From Neocallimastix lanati (nom. inval.) (lineage: Eukaryota > Neocallimastigomycota > Neocallimastigomycetes > Neocallimastigales > Neocallimastigaceae): 61,484 nt of DNA. The stretch spans positions 1 to 61,484 of the forward strand of contig JACVTC010000280.1 of assembly GCA_016946835.1 (NCBI GenBank), in the 5' to 3' direction. This document shows positions 61,426 to 61,484 of the stretch, in pieces. The translations under genes and the position numbers were made by a program. How positions within the stretch are numbered: the stretch's first letter is position 1; each line of letters begins with the position of its first letter. The notes under the pieces were generated by a model. That model saw only the letters and a program-made list of their open reading frames with translations, ran no database searches and was not told the DNA's origin.

Positions 61426-61484
61426 CGTCAGCTGCAGGGTTTGAACCTGCGCGGGCAAAGCCCAGATTTCAAGTCTGACTCCTT
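61426..61484 (-). tRNA. tRNA-Ser (UGA), 5' part beyond the window
   Basis: Minus strand, 3' end at 61426 (discriminator G). T-arm GCAGG-TTCAAAC-CCTGC; long variable arm GGGCTTTGCCC, the class II mark of Ser; anticodon loop CTTGAAA with TGA. The D-arm and 5' acceptor lie outside. Confidence 0.88.

Overview
The window is a very AT-rich, repeat-dominated eukaryotic region. The gene families point most strongly to an anaerobic gut fungus (Neocallimastigomycota): extreme AT bias, Asn-rich proteins, an AAA-ATPase-like/PD-(D/E)XK protein of the kind expanded there, Cys-rich secretory proteins with spliced relatives, FLYWCH/MULE transposase and Ty3-type retroelements. This assignment is inference. 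Dictyostelid-like AT-rich genomes share several traits, including tRNA-associated retrotransposons.

Layout. 1-10.6 kb: two convergent tRNA genes (Thr-UGU, Arg-UCU) in a nest of solo LTRs. I sort the LTRs by their ends into family A (TGTTGAGG...TTTATCA, about 525 bp, 4-bp target duplications), family B (TGTAAGAA...TATTACA, about 0.9-1.0 kb, 5-bp) and family C (TGTTGAAATT...TTAACA, about 0.7 kb, 5-bp). Many have exact target-site duplications. 10.6-11.7 kb: diverged relics of the Ty3-type family that is intact near 50 kb. 11.9-18.1 kb: a broken ABCA-type transporter. 18-20 kb: minisatellites. 20.0-22.3 kb: two divergent secretory-pathway genes, a decayed spliced one (-) and an intact Cys-rich single-pass membrane protein (+). 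23.6-31.2 kb: MULE-type DNA elements (one transposase-bearing element with a perfect 9-bp duplication and two short relatives in inverted orientation) that bracket an AAA-ATPase/PD-(D/E)XK gene. 31-43 kb: more unassigned AT-rich DNA and a second LTR nest. 43.05-60.61 kb: two complete Ty3-type retrotransposons in tandem on the minus strand, sharing the middle LTR and flanked by one 4-bp duplication. 60.6-61.5 kb: tRNA-Trp, tRNA-Cys and a tRNA-Ser cut by the window edge.

How it fits together. Three tRNA genes each have a retroelement end 11-28 bp upstream of the mature 5' end, as expected for integration guided by RNA polymerase III transcription. The Ty3-type element carries a textbook -1 ribosomal frameshift signal joining gag to pol (slippery UUUAAAC at the last gag codons, 8-nt spacer, GC hairpin), and twin leader hairpins with palindromic loops. 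The left copy (43-51 kb) is open throughout. The right copy has three frame-breaking indels. Most differences I saw between the copies are single-base indels rather than substitutions, so consensus error is a serious alternative to real decay.
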